A program made the position numbers and the translations under genes. From Strigamia acuminata (lineage: Eukaryota; Arthropoda; Chilopoda; Geophilomorpha; Linotaeniidae), in the NCBI GenBank assembly GCA_949358305.1, contig OX442315.1, forward strand, positions 23,772,427-23,836,426: a stretch of 64,000 nt of DNA, read 5' to 3'. The first letter of the stretch is position 1; every line of letters begins with the position of its first letter. This document shows, piece after piece, positions 36,392 through 47,080 of this stretch. A model generated the notes under the pieces. The model worked only from the letters and a program-made list of their open reading frames with translations, was not told where the DNA came from and did not search any database.

Positions 36392-38032
36392 TCACGCCCT
36401 CGCATGGATCTCTACTCCAGCAGGAATAGTCGTAGTATAAGTAGGAGTTTCCAACTCTTCGTGTTTCTTCATTTTGGCCCCTTGTTGAAGTTTATAATGG
36501 TTGATTATATCTTGATCCGCAGGTGAGGATTGCACAAATGCATCCAATTGGTACATGTTAAACATATACTGCCACAAATTTTTAAGGTTCATTGGAATTT
36601 CAAAGTCGGAAAAATATTTACCTAAAAAATTAAAATATATAAATAATATAAATAATATTCCAAAAAAAATTAACTCTTTCACGTACCAGCAATACGGATA
36701 TGCTGCAAACGTGGCATTAATTCACAATCAAAACAACACATGGTATCACCGGTAAGAAAACGAGTGCCTTTTGATCCCAGATGTTCGTCGATTTTCTTCA
36801 AATTGGTAAGAAGCACATTTTTCGAAGACTCGTCGCGTTTTGTTAACATCAGCTTGAATTTCTAAAGAAAAATAAAAAAATAAGATAAGAAAAATAATTG
36901 ACCTTCATTTGAGTCACCCATGAATATGAAAAAATATAATTATTTTGATAAGAAATACACCGAACACGAATTCTAATCAACTACCGCCATTCCACTTGAC
37001 TGCCCCCCATCAAAAAATGCCCCGTCCTCAATACATTGGCCTCAAATAGACCAATTGAAAAGTATTGAGAACATGGATCTAACCTAGATTTACCCCTTTT
37101 TTAAATTTCCTAGCATTCTACATCGTCCGAAACGAATTAAAAAATAAAAAACAAATAAAACATAAATAAATAAATAAAATGGCAATGTTTCAAACTTACG
37201 CTGTAAATGTTTTCTATTTTCAGCGCCACTTCTTTATCTTGGACAAACAAGTTATGCCCACCAGGAACATTTTTCATGATATGTCTCTCAATTTTTTCGT
37301 TCTCCAAAATTGCCATTCCATTGTCGACCAAAATAGGTGGTTGCGCCGCTTCAAAATTGCTTCGGAAGTCGGGTGGAGGTTTCAACATATCCACTGTTGT
37401 AACTTTCAGAGAAATGGTTTTCAGCTCGGCCAACAGATACAAGTCCATAAAATATTCCTGGCAAAAAAGGCACGCTCCTTTTCTACGTCCATCGATGGTG
37501 GAAGCCTTCAAATACACAAATATTACAAATTTAAAAAATATAAAAAAAATAAAAAATAAAAAATAAAAAAAACACTACAGAATGAAAATATAGGGTGGGG
37601 CAGGAATTTCAGTTTTCTGAAAAGCGTAACCGCTACCATTGAATTCGACTTCATTGAAAGTTTATCGTCTTTAATGTGACCGTTTTATTTTGAATTAGTA
37701 AAATTCTCACGGAATTCAATCAACCAATGTTTGCGAAGGATGAGAACGAGCGAACAAAAGTTACAATAGATATCATCTTTATCTTGACGATCTCACTTGT
37801 GGCAACTAAATTGACGCAATTATCAAATAATTTACTTTAACAGCGTTGTGTTTTTCAATTTGCGGAGATGAAATGTTGAGTTTAACTGTTAGGCCTAATT
37901 TCAATCTCACAAAACGCTATCGAAAGTTTTAAACTTTAGGAAAAAAGTTGTTGGGATTCGTGCATAACTTACCTTAATTATTAGTTCAATTTCGGGAACA
38001 TCTGACGCGTCGTTTTCCCGATCGTTCGACAT
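36392..38032 (-). CDS. Chloride intracellular channel-like protein (CLIC/EXC-4 type)
   Basis: GST-fold protein that can be soluble or membrane-inserted. In C. elegans EXC-4 it is needed for tubulogenesis. Four exons (37973-38032, 37200-37505, 36687-36861, 36392-36621) give 256 residues. The N-terminal thioredoxin-like half holds the putative membrane helix and the CLFCQEYFMDLYLL motif, in place of the vertebrate CPFSQRLFM-type motif. Further on are PPPDFRSNFEAAQPPIL, NEKIERHIMKNVPGG, TRFLTGDTMCCFDCELMPRL, and the ecdysozoan-type tail ADQDIINHYKLQQ, ELETPTYTTTIPAG. The start is a 20-residue acidic exon (MSNDREND...). The alternative last exon at 36170-36205 could change the C-terminus. Confidence 0.93.
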
Positions 38033-38708
38033 GGTGAAACTTGGCTGCTAATTGCCAAACTTTTTTGAGCGGACGAGTAGAAGGCGGACAGCAATGTGTC
38101 GCAACAGATTCCCCTCCCAAAGTGGTCTTGCCTTTTTGCGCAGGCGCCAATCTGTAATACGCCTGCGCAATGTTACGTCACAAAGAGAACGTATTCATTT
38201 CCAGCAATTTATTAATTTTATTATTAAAAAAAATGTAATCAAACGATGATATCCTCTAGCATAATAAAATTTGCAACAAATTTATCACACGACATGTTTA
38301 TTTAAACGATAAACTACAGTACTGCAATAATAAGCAAATAAAACCACTAATAAAATGCCTTCCGTCATAAACATGGAACTTTGTCAAATAACACTTTTAT
38401 TTTCAATATTTCAAGCTAAAAATTGTAATCCTTAAACCCGTGACCTATTTTTGCGAGTTCGAAATGATTTATTGTTCAAGTAACAGTTAACACAACTTGT
38501 CATAACCCACTTCTAGTGTTTGCTTAAATTAGGTGAATGCAATTCAATGTATACACCTGCAAAAACTGGTTTTATAATGTTTTCAAATCTGTGTTAAAAT
38601 CTCATTCTCTTATCAAAAATCGTTCCTTTTAATCCGATACAAATATATCATTTTAACTTTTCAAAGTCAGATTTATTTTTAGGTTACTTTTTCAATTTTT
38701 ATTTTTTT
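38033..38708. promoter_or_regulatory. CLIC promoter with paired NRF1-like sites
   Basis: Between the CLIC start and the CSTF2 stop (both minus). TTGCGCAGGCG (38136-38146) and its exact reverse complement CGCCTGCGCAA (38160-38170) form an inverted pair 13 bp apart. They resemble NRF-1 half sites and are followed by TTACGTCA, a CRE variant (38173-38180). The remainder is AT-rich CSTF2 3' flank. Confidence 0.45.
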
Positions 38709-41156
38709 TTACTGCGGCTGGGCACTGCGAGCAATCTGATCTTTAAGCACCATAATACTTTGTCGTTGTTCAGGTGGTAACATCGATATTTGCTGATCCG
38801 ACAACTGCAACACTTGCATGATAAGAGCAGCCTAAAATTTATTTTAAAAAATAACTTTAAAAAAAACTACAACCCAGAGCCATAAAAAGCTTAAACAAAA
38901 CCTTTTCTTGATCCTGTGCTGATATCTGGGACGGGCTAGCATTCCTGTTTACATTCCCCATGGGCGACATGTTGGCTAAATTGAGGCTTCTCCCTAATCC
39001 CGCCATCTGTAAGTGAAAGCCAAGTTAATACGGGCCAAAATCTCCCAAATTCGTAGTAATAAACTGCTTAAACTTAACGTTACCAAGTAAAAATAAAATA
39101 AACACTCATTTTAAATTTATCATAAAAACAACGTCTTTATTCAGGCAATCTTTGCTCACTTGAGGTCTCAAATTGGGAACACTTATTGCCGCTCCTTGAG
39201 TACTTGGTTGCAATCTTGGATCTCGAGGTTCGAACAAACTTGTGTCAAAAGGAACAGTACCCCTCTGATCGTATCCAGACCGCCCTTCAAACATGCCACG
39301 ATCGTTATCCCTGTCAATTAATAAAAAGCATCAATTTTATCCGTACAGAAACGCACCAAACACCAAATTTATGTTTGATTAGATTTTCTCCAAACCTAAA
39401 TCGAGAGTCGTAGTTTCCTCTGATATCAGAATCGGCCCGTGGATCTCTGGAATCCCGCATTTCTCTCGGGTCCCTCGGAGTGTCTCGCGGGTCTCTTCCA
39501 CCACCACCACCACCACCTCCTGGTCCCATGACGCGCATGTCTCTGTCGCCCAAGTTACGCGGGTCCATGCCACGAGGATCTCGCATGTCAAAGTCTCGGC
39601 CTAGATAAATTTCATTTCATTAAATTCGATACTTGTTTTTTCATTCCCGATATAGTTGTACGGACCATGTGGTTCGTTAAATTGTGTTCCCAGTCCCGGA
39701 TTGTTGGATCCTCGCACAGGATCTGCGGGATGATCGCCCAGTAGTGCGGGACGTGATGGGCGTAAGAGAGATGAAGGTAATGGCAATTGGGGAGCCGGAC
39801 TGTGACGTGAGAGACCTAACAATCATAAATAAATATGAATGATTAATTTGAATAACTTGGTAAAAATAAATGTACTTGATCCATAATTGTTGTCTACAAA
39901 ATTTCCACCTCCGGTTACTGATGCAACATTGTTACTAATTGCATTCTAGATTAAAATTCAAAAAGAATTCTTAATATTTGTCTTTGCTTTTACATTTATT
40001 TAACTTCTTACGCTGGAATTCGCCGAATCGGTTAAATTCTGTAAAGCCTGGGCACTGTTCGCGCGATGCAACATACTCTGTTGTTTATATTACAGAAAAA
40101 CAGATGAATAAATGATCACAATTAATATATTTTATACTGATATACCATTGCCACTTGTGGATCGACTATTCGCATAACAACTTGAGCTTGCAGTAAAGCG
40201 TAAGCAAGTTGAGGATTTTGTAATAACATCTTTCTAGCTTCGTTTGGATTATTCTGGATACAGAGCTGCAACAAATAACCAACAAAAAAGCAATAAAAAA
40301 TGTTTGAATCAACGATCGTAATGCCGTACTTTCATTTGTTTCATTAATTCAAACATTTGTTCAGGCGGTAAGCTAGCAACAGCTTTAGATATAGCTTCTG
40401 GAGCTTTATCCGAATCAACTTCTCCTCCGTACGGACTCTATGATTAAATAGCATCAAATTTAATACATTTATTCCATTTCCAAATGACAAATGAACCAAA
40501 CCTGGATACTCACTTCTTGCGGCGGACCGCCCAGAGCCGCTTGCAAGTCTAATTAAAAGAAATTTTGGTATAAAAAAAATTAAAAATTAAAAATTTAACA
40601 CCACTTTTTTATAAACAACTTACTTTTTAACTCTTCTTTATTCTTTTCACTTGCGGCGTTGTCGACACGAAGTGCTCGTCCGTTTAATTCGTAACCGTTT
40701 AAATTCCGCATTGCGCTGAGGGCTGTGTCCTGATCTTTGTATTCGCAAAATCCGTAACCTTTCGGCTTTCCAGTTTCACGATCGTAAACTAATCTGGAGT
40801 TACAAAAATGACAAGTCAACGAGTGTTTATTCAATAATTCAATAAATTCGTTATACCTGAAGCTTATTACAGGTCCTACTTCCGAAAAAATATCTTTAAG
40901 CTGTTCCTCTGTAGCTTCGTATGGAATGTTACCAACTGTGAAATAATAAACAAAAGTTACTACTGAAGTGTTTTTTACGATTTATAAATCATTGCCAAGC
41001 ATAAACAATATCACACAATATCAATTTGTAACGAGATGCCACAACAAACAAAAGAAAGAAGAAAATATTAATTTTAAAATCGTTTTAAATTTAAATTTTA
41101 CCAAATACTGAACGAATAGAACGTTCAGCGGCCGACAACGTTCCTTGAACCGACAT
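38709..41156 (-). CDS. CSTF2: Cleavage stimulation factor subunit 2 (CstF-64)
   Basis: RNA-binding subunit of CstF; it binds the GU-rich downstream element in pre-mRNA 3'-end cleavage and polyadenylation. The start ([18 protein letters not shown], first exon 41102-41156) leads straight into the RRM. This has RNP2 VFVGNI, the block [23 protein letters not shown]1 KGYGFCEY and [21 protein letters not shown] hinge follows (exons around 40000-40450), then a Gly/Pro/Arg-rich stretch with repeated RDPR units and a seven-Gly run (39314-39600). The conserved C-terminal Pcf11-binding three-helix domain ([20 protein letters not shown]) ends at 38709. All diagnostic domains are present. Confidence 0.95.
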
Positions 41157-41415
41157 TATAGTGCTAGACAAGATAAATTCTGTGGTAGACAATTGTCGAG
41201 CAATCTGCCGCTCGTCGCTTTCGTTTCGGTGCAATTCGATAGTACCGCCCTCGTGCGGAGAGAAGATAAAAACAGAAATGCTTAAACTGTTAGAATATTC
41301 CAATATGTAATTTCTTTGCCTAAGCAAACTGCTGAATGATAATCTATAAATAAAATTAAAATTTGGATAACAAATACGGCAGCAAATTGTTAAAATCCAG
41401 TCCTGTTAAAATTAT

Positions 41416-41481
41416 ATTCACTCTTTGTAATCTCCGGCTAAACAGGAGATGGCGCTACTAGTCGGGTTACGTCACTTCCGG
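41416..41481. repeat. DIRS left inverted terminal repeat with CRE/ETS motif
   Basis: It begins ATTCACTCTTTGTAATCTCC. Positions 41441-41474 are exactly repeated, inverted, at 46080-46113. It ends in TTACGTCA followed directly by ACTTCCGG (41467-41481), a CRE-like plus ETS composite that could serve as the element's promoter. Confidence 0.85.
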
Positions 41482-41625
41482 TTCTACTAACGGGTTGCGC
41501 GGTCAGGTTCGAATTGCTCTACGAGAAAATTTTCAATAAGTATCGTTTTTTCTACCTTTTTCAAAAGAAATTGTTATATTTTTCGAACCCCTTTGTAATA
41601 TCATTGTTTTTTATAGTTACATAAA

Positions 41626-42979
41626 ATGAATTCCTTCGTTAAGGTTATCGGTTTCCCGATTATTAATGACAATGACGATAATACTGACCACGCGGTCCAA
41701 ACTTTGAACCAACAATCGCCGCTGCCTTCGCCGAGAAGGATGAACCAGCGGCTAGATGTGCTAACCGACGAAATTGCGCGGTTTGATGCAGACTATCGCT
41801 GCAAATCAGATTGCTGCGGGAACGGTCGTCGTTCTTCCGCAGACTGGCGTACTTCCTGTGGCTGGGTCAGGCGCCGTGCCTGAACCGCTGACCACTAACG
41901 TCTTGGCTGGACGTCTTGGCTTTCTAACATGTGTTGGATAAACAGCCGGCGGAAACGGTTGTCGTTTTACCGCAAAGAAACCTTATCGCTACGGACGGAA
42001 CGGTTAATATATCCGTTCCGACTTCCGTAAACGGAACAAAAATTTTTATTTTTTTGAACCCCGTTCTTGCGACTTCCCCTGTCGTCACAGGCGGAGCAGA
42101 TCCCGAGCAGATCCAATAGTCGGGACAAACTGTGTTTTGTACTCCTTTCTGGCGAAATCCCCTGTCGTCACAGGCGGAGCAGATCCAATAGTCTGGACAA
42201 ACTGTGTTTTGTACTCTGTTCTGGCGAAATCCCCTGTCGTCACAGGCGGAGCGGAATGCCCCTGTCGTTACAGGCGGAGCGGAATGCCCCTGTCGTTACA
42301 GGCGGAGCGGAATGCCCCTGTCGTTACAGGCGGAGCGGAATGCCCCTGTCGTTACAGGCGGAGCGGAATGCCCCTGTCGTTACAGGCGGAGCGGAATGCC
42401 CCTGTCGTTACAGGCGGAGCGGAATGCCCCTGTCGTTACAGGCGGAGCGGAATGCCCCTGTCGTTACAGGCGGAGCGGAATGCCCCTGTCGTTACAGGCG
42501 GAACGAATCCAAATATCAGGACAAACTTTGTTTTGAACCTCGTTCTGGCAAAATCCCCTGTCGTCACAGGCGAAGCGGATCCATTAGTCGGGAAAACTTG
42601 TTTTTTAGCCCCGCACTGGCGATTGCCCCTGTTGTTACAGGCGGAACGGATCCAAATATTGGGACAAGCTTTGTTTTTGAACCCCGTCCTTGCGAATACC
42701 CCTGTCGTCGCAGGCGGACCGGTAATTTTATCCGCTTCGGATCCAACCGTAAACGGTACATACGCAGACGGATCGAACAATGTTTCTGATCCCGTCATCC
42801 CGGATAATATGGTTAATTTATCCGTTCCTATTACTGACGAATCGAACATGTTCCGATTCCGTCATCCCAATCTCCCCTGTCGCCCAGTTGTTTCGGCTTG
42901 CGAGTTCTTGAGAGCCACTAGACAGATGGGCGAGCCACTAGACAGATGGGCGGACCACCGCTCGTTGGGGTCACATTGA
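41626..42979 (+). pseudogene. DIRS ORF1 (Gag-like) remnant
   Basis: It starts with an 85-codon frame (41626-41883) whose middle reads MNQRLDVLTDEIARFD, a coiled-coil-like start typical of Gag proteins in such elements. A stop is followed by a second frame (41931-42119), then by frames running through the tandem array (42067-42789 and 42137-42979). The repeated peptide is PVVTGG. The region is markedly richer in G and C than the AT-rich centre of the element. It is not one intact frame; the Gag assignment rests on position and composition only. Confidence 0.4.
42076..42720 (+). repeat. Compound tandem repeat: 72-bp unit with 28-bp sub-array
   Basis: The motif CCCCTGTCGTYACAGGCGGA recurs at 42076, 42159, 42231, then every 28 bp from 42259 to 42483 (nine identical units), then at 42555, 42626 and 42699 (about 72-bp spacing). 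Each core contains the palindrome CCTGT-CGTT-ACAGG. Because 28 is not a multiple of three, each forward frame reads the same 28-residue super-repeat in a different phase, and none contains a stop. Confidence 0.92.
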
Positions 42980-45207
42980 ATGCAAATTGATCGGGAAGTT
43001 TGTGCGCATGAAAATGAAAAGTAGGTTTTGACCGAAATTTAAGTCATAACTAAATTTAGTTATAAAGATCTTGTATTAGAATCACAAGAAGTGAAAAATA
43101 TTCACTTTAATTTTGATTTTCTGTAGAAAAATCGAACATCTTCGTAAAACGAGAATTCTACCACGTGGTAAAACCATAAACAGGTTAATAAATAAAAATT
43201 ATTTTATAAATCTACCACGGGAAATTATAAAATTCAGTCCGAATTTATCGTTGTTTTGTCCGCCTACGGAACGTCGTTTTCACCGAATTCAAATTCGAAT
43301 TATTTTCAATCGGCCATTTCAAGAAATTGACAAAAAAGTTATCAGACACTTACACCAACTTTTATTTGGGAAATAAGTACAAAGGAAAGTCGATACTGTT
43401 TAAAGAACAGGTTTATTTGTTCTCAAATTTTGGTTACAAGATTAACACATACCTCATACCTGATCAACCTTACTTTCGTTTCGTATAATCAAGACCGTGA
43501 TTTTAAAATAGTAAAATCCAACAAGGCAAGGATTATCGCTCGAATGTTCTAATCCGATGAAAACATTTTACAGCTGCTTTGCCTAGAAACCAGAAGCGCC
43601 AAGAATCCAACGATTTAGCGTGCTTCCTAATTGTTATTAACAATTTTTCAATCGTGAATTCAGATTGTTTTAATCACAATCTTTGTTTATTTCGATTTAT
43701 AACTTATATCGAATCAGAGTGTCACAGTTCTCTTGTACGCATTTACGAAAGTGAATGAGATTGGTTTAGACAAATTTACTGGAAAAAGTTTCGATTGAAA
43801 TAAATAGGAACAGAAATTTATCTATAATGTCTAAAAATATTCCGCTTTATTCTTGTGCTGTCAATTACAAGAAAGAAAGTTGCATTCACTTTAATGCTAA
43901 AATTCTTAAAGGCAAATAGGTAAACTTTGCGAATTGCAAAAATCGAATCATTTCAGTACGGGAAAAAGGAATAAAGTTTACTCTTCATTCTCAAAATAAA
44001 TAGAATACATATCAAATTGGTAAATGAATCAATTTATTTTATTCTGATTTTACAAAATGGTAAACATATTTACCAGAACTATAAGTATTTATTCAGTTCA
44101 AGAACTTTTTTGAAGCCATCTGCACACTAATTGTATGTAGTAGCAGATCGTTCAAAAGAACATTTCAATATTAAAAGTCCCTTTTTAAAATAAAATTGGA
44201 ATATTTTAGAAGTTAGGTCAATCCAGACCATCACCTTTTACACTTGAAAGTATAATATATTACCAAGTTAAAGCACTTGCTTTTTCTCTAGTTTGTTGTA
44301 AGAACAACACGTCAAACATTTCGACTATTTAATAGATATTACGAATATGAATAAACCAGATGACCTTTTAAATCCCTGATTATTAAGCGCAGTTAATAAG
44401 AATTCAAACGAATACTTTATTTGCATTACTTTTCAATAAGATTGGAAAACACTTGGTTTTTATAAAGTTTTATTTAAATAAAACATTTTATGTCGTTCAT
44501 ACTTGAATAACGATACATTAAGATCAATTGATAAATTTGCGTCGCCACAAGTGGAAATTCTATCGAATCACCATACGTAAGGGATCCCTTGAAATATTTA
44601 AGATAAATGAGAGATTTTTCATTAACATCATCTGTAACCGAGATCTGAATCTAAATTTATTTTGCAAGAAATGAAATTTATCGTAAAAAAGTTAATTTTA
44701 CCACTCGGTAAGACTTTTTAAAACTTATCATCGGAGGCTGAAAATTAAGCCGACTGGGACATAATCATGCCCACCTAGAAAATACGGCAGATACTGTCTA
44801 TTCTGAAAAGAAAGCATGTGTTGGATAACAACAAAGAACGCGATTACAAGAAATCGCAATTTCGAAAGAATTCGAAATAAGATCAAAAAAATCATTGCAT
44901 TCTGAAATATGAATCTGAACTAGCCACGTATAATTTCGATTAAGTAAACAGGTTAATAAATAAATATATTTATTTTCATACTTATAAAAAATAAGGATAT
45001 ACCTGATTACAAAGTAAAACTTTTTACATAAATAGGATTATTTTCACAAACCCATATTATTTATCTGGAATAGTCCATCGAATTACGATCGAAGTCCATA
45101 TCGAAATCGTTTGCCAAAGAGAAAGCGAAGAAATGGAATGTAACACATACAATAATGTATTCGTTGTTGTCTAACAACTAATAGTAGTTCGCACTCTAAA
45201 AGGAGTT
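42980..45207. other. AT-rich non-coding centre of the DIRS element
   Basis: About 2.2 kb where reverse transcriptase and RNase H would be expected. Composition drops to that of host intergenic DNA and no frame longer than about 90 codons or polymerase motif is seen. The 20-bp sequence TAAACAGGTTAATAAATAAA occurs directly repeated at 43178-43197 and 44945-44964, so part of this may be a separate insertion or replacement. Confidence 0.55.
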
Positions 45208-45667
45208 ACTAATTTACGACCTAGTCTGCCACGGTACGTGGCAACATGGGATGTGGGTTTGGCTCTCAACGAATTGCGCAAACTCTGGCCACACGACAAC
45301 TTAGATTGGATATGTCTACAAGAAAAGACACTTATTCTGCTTGCTTAACTACTGCAGCTAGAGTAAGCTCACTGCAACAATTGAAAACCTCGGAAATGAC
45401 AGTGTCAACCGACGCTGTAATTTTCAACTCCAAAACTATGCACAAGATTCTCGTGCGGGTCACCATACGGTTTACCGTCAAGAGTTCGGTGCTCATTCGA
45501 CGCGAGCTGCGGCCACCAGTGCAGCCGCCAGTGTTATTCCGGTGCAACAAATATTAGGTGTTGCCGGTTGGACCTCCGAACAAACATTCGCGAGGTTCTA
45601 CAACAAAACTATTGTCAACCACAATGCTTTTCAAGAATCAGTCCTAAACAGACCGATTCCAAAATAA
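45208..45667 (+). pseudogene. Tyrosine recombinase remnant of the DIRS element
   Basis: The C-terminal catalytic part is spread over all three forward frames. An N-terminal piece (RYVATWDVGLALNELRKLW) runs from about 45217 to 45357, a middle piece carries the first catalytic Arg (TTAARVSSLQQL), and a last piece from 45446 to the stop at 45665 has HSTRAA, AGWTSEQTFARFYNK. Arg, His-x-x-Arg, Trp and the nucleophile Tyr are all visible. At least two frameshifts, near 45355 and 45430, break the frame, and the distance between the first Arg and the HxxR is far shorter than usual, implying an internal deletion. The N-terminal domain is missing. It is inactive as it stands. Confidence 0.8.
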
Positions 45668-45765
45668 TTTCATAAAATAAAAAATGATTAAACTGAAAAA
45701 TTGTTAAACTTGTTTTTTCCAAAACATTTTTATTTTTATCCTATGGAAAAAAGTTACCTTTCAAG

Positions 45766-46202
45766 TCTCCTGTTTAGCCGGAGATTACAAAGAGTGAATG
45801 TAATCTCGGCTGAACGAAGTGAAGCGGAGCGAAGCGGAGCGAACGAGTGAAAGCCGATAGCATTCACTCGTGTAATTGGAGGTTTAACAGGACCCACCAC
45901 ATCCTCCCTTGTCACAACTAATTCATTTGGTCTCCATTTACCTCCAGCTAATAACTTTTAGTTACACTCTAACGCTTATAATTAAGAAATATCGTAAATA
46001 CGCTTACCGTCAACTCGGTGCTGTTGTTGACTCCATTTTTTCCTTCACTTCCTTTTTTCCAGGATATAGCTTTTAAGACTGACGTAACCCGACTAGTAGC
46101 GCCATCTCCTGTTAAACCTCCAATTACACGAGTGAATGCTATCGGCTTTCACTCGTTCGCTCCGCTTCGCTCCGCTTCACTTCGTTCAGCCGAGATTACA
46201 TT
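45766..46202. repeat. DIRS internal complementary region and right ITR (96-bp inverted pair)
   Basis: 45797-45892 and 46107-46202 are perfect inverted repeats of 96 bp that could fold into a large stem. Each carries short internal repeats (GAAGCGGAGC twice). The 34 bp before 45800 complement the left end of the element. The 214 bp between the arms include the inner part of the right ITR (46080-46106). Confidence 0.92.
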
Positions 46203-47080
46203 TGCATGTGTTGTTTTGTCTGTGAGCCGCTAGGGAAGAAGTTCGCTGAATAATATTTTTTATTCTGTAGGACACTGTTCATTAATTTTGTCTATATTGG
46301 TCGGTTGGTTTCCAGAAACTTTTGTGCAAATTATGTAGGACAACATATAATAAACAATCACTTTTTTAATATCATATTTATTAATTTTAATATTGATATT
46401 GATTGCAGCAGGTCCTTTAATTTTTGTTTTGTTTTGCTTATTTTTTATTTTTTACAAACACTATGGTGGTCAAACCTGAAAATACTGACATGAAATTATA
46501 AATAGAAAACAAGGAAAATTTAAAATTCAGAGACACTTTTTTGTTTGTAATTTACATCAGAAAAAAGTTCACAACACCGCCTTTCATCCAAAGACTAGTT
46601 TTCGAAATTATTCAGAAACCAAATTTATTCTTCATGTAACCATGTAAACAGAATTTTTAAAAAAAAATAGCGACGATGCGGATGCACATGTCTCGCTAGC
46701 ATGACTAATAGTGTCGCCATCTAGTTGCATTTATACAATACACATTTTTTTTAAAAAAAAATTATCATTGCGGCACAAAGAACACGATCAGTCTACATTA
46801 TTAATTGATTTTTTTTTGTTTTTAAACTTTTAAAATTTCTTTAAAAAAAAAAAAAAGAAAAAAAAAAGAAAAGAAACATTTTATCTCTTATTTTTGTCCT
46901 TCTGCAAACCATATTCGCGAGTACAATCAAACAATCGGCACATTCTTGACAACAACAAAGAAACGGTAAGAAATTCTGGCCTTTTCTGGGAGATGATGAT
47001 GATAATAAGCGTGATGAAGGTCGTTAAAAAACATTTCCTGTTGCGTAATTTATTTTCATCTTAGCGGACAACTTAACAAA
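46203..47080. other. MPC1 upstream region
   Basis: Host flank right of the DIRS insertion. Contains A- and T-runs (46840-46880) and no supported exon. An acceptor-like site (catcttag) at about 47057-47064 just before the MPC1 start suggests a 5'UTR intron or a trans-splice site. Confidence 0.45.

Larger units (their letters stand above)
41416..46202 (+). mobile_element. DIRS-like tyrosine-recombinase retrotransposon, defective
   Basis: 4,787 bp between ATT trinucleotides at 41416-41418 and 46200-46202. The left ITR (41416-41474) and right ITR (46080-46202) are inverted and share a 34-bp core. An internal complementary region at 45766-45892 is the exact reverse complement of the left extremity (34 bp, 41416-41449) fused to that of the right extremity (96 bp, 46107-46202). 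The two halves overlap by AAT/ATT. That is the diagnostic arrangement of DIRS-1-type elements, where it is thought to template the circle junction; integration leaves no target duplication. A broken tyrosine recombinase lies at 45208-45667. No reverse transcriptase is visible, so the copy is non-autonomous. It sits between CSTF2 (-) and MPC1 (+). Confidence 0.88.

Noticed and set aside
37179..37566. Plus-strand frames of about 120 codons over the CLIC gene
   Set aside because: Antisense of the conserved CLIC exon 2, which has clear homology on the minus strand.
41500..41520. GGTTCGAATT resembling a tRNA T-loop/B-box
   Set aside because: No A-box or acceptor stem at the right distance; part of the DIRS leader.
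42231..42510. Regular 28-bp repeats resembling a CRISPR array
   Set aside because: Units are directly abutting with no unique spacers, lie inside a eukaryotic retroelement and arise from a 72-bp repeat.
45797..46202. Independent ~400-bp MITE with 96-bp TIRs
   Set aside because: The left arm continues into a sequence complementary to 41416-41449 with an ATT overlap, which is explained as a whole by a DIRS internal complementary region.
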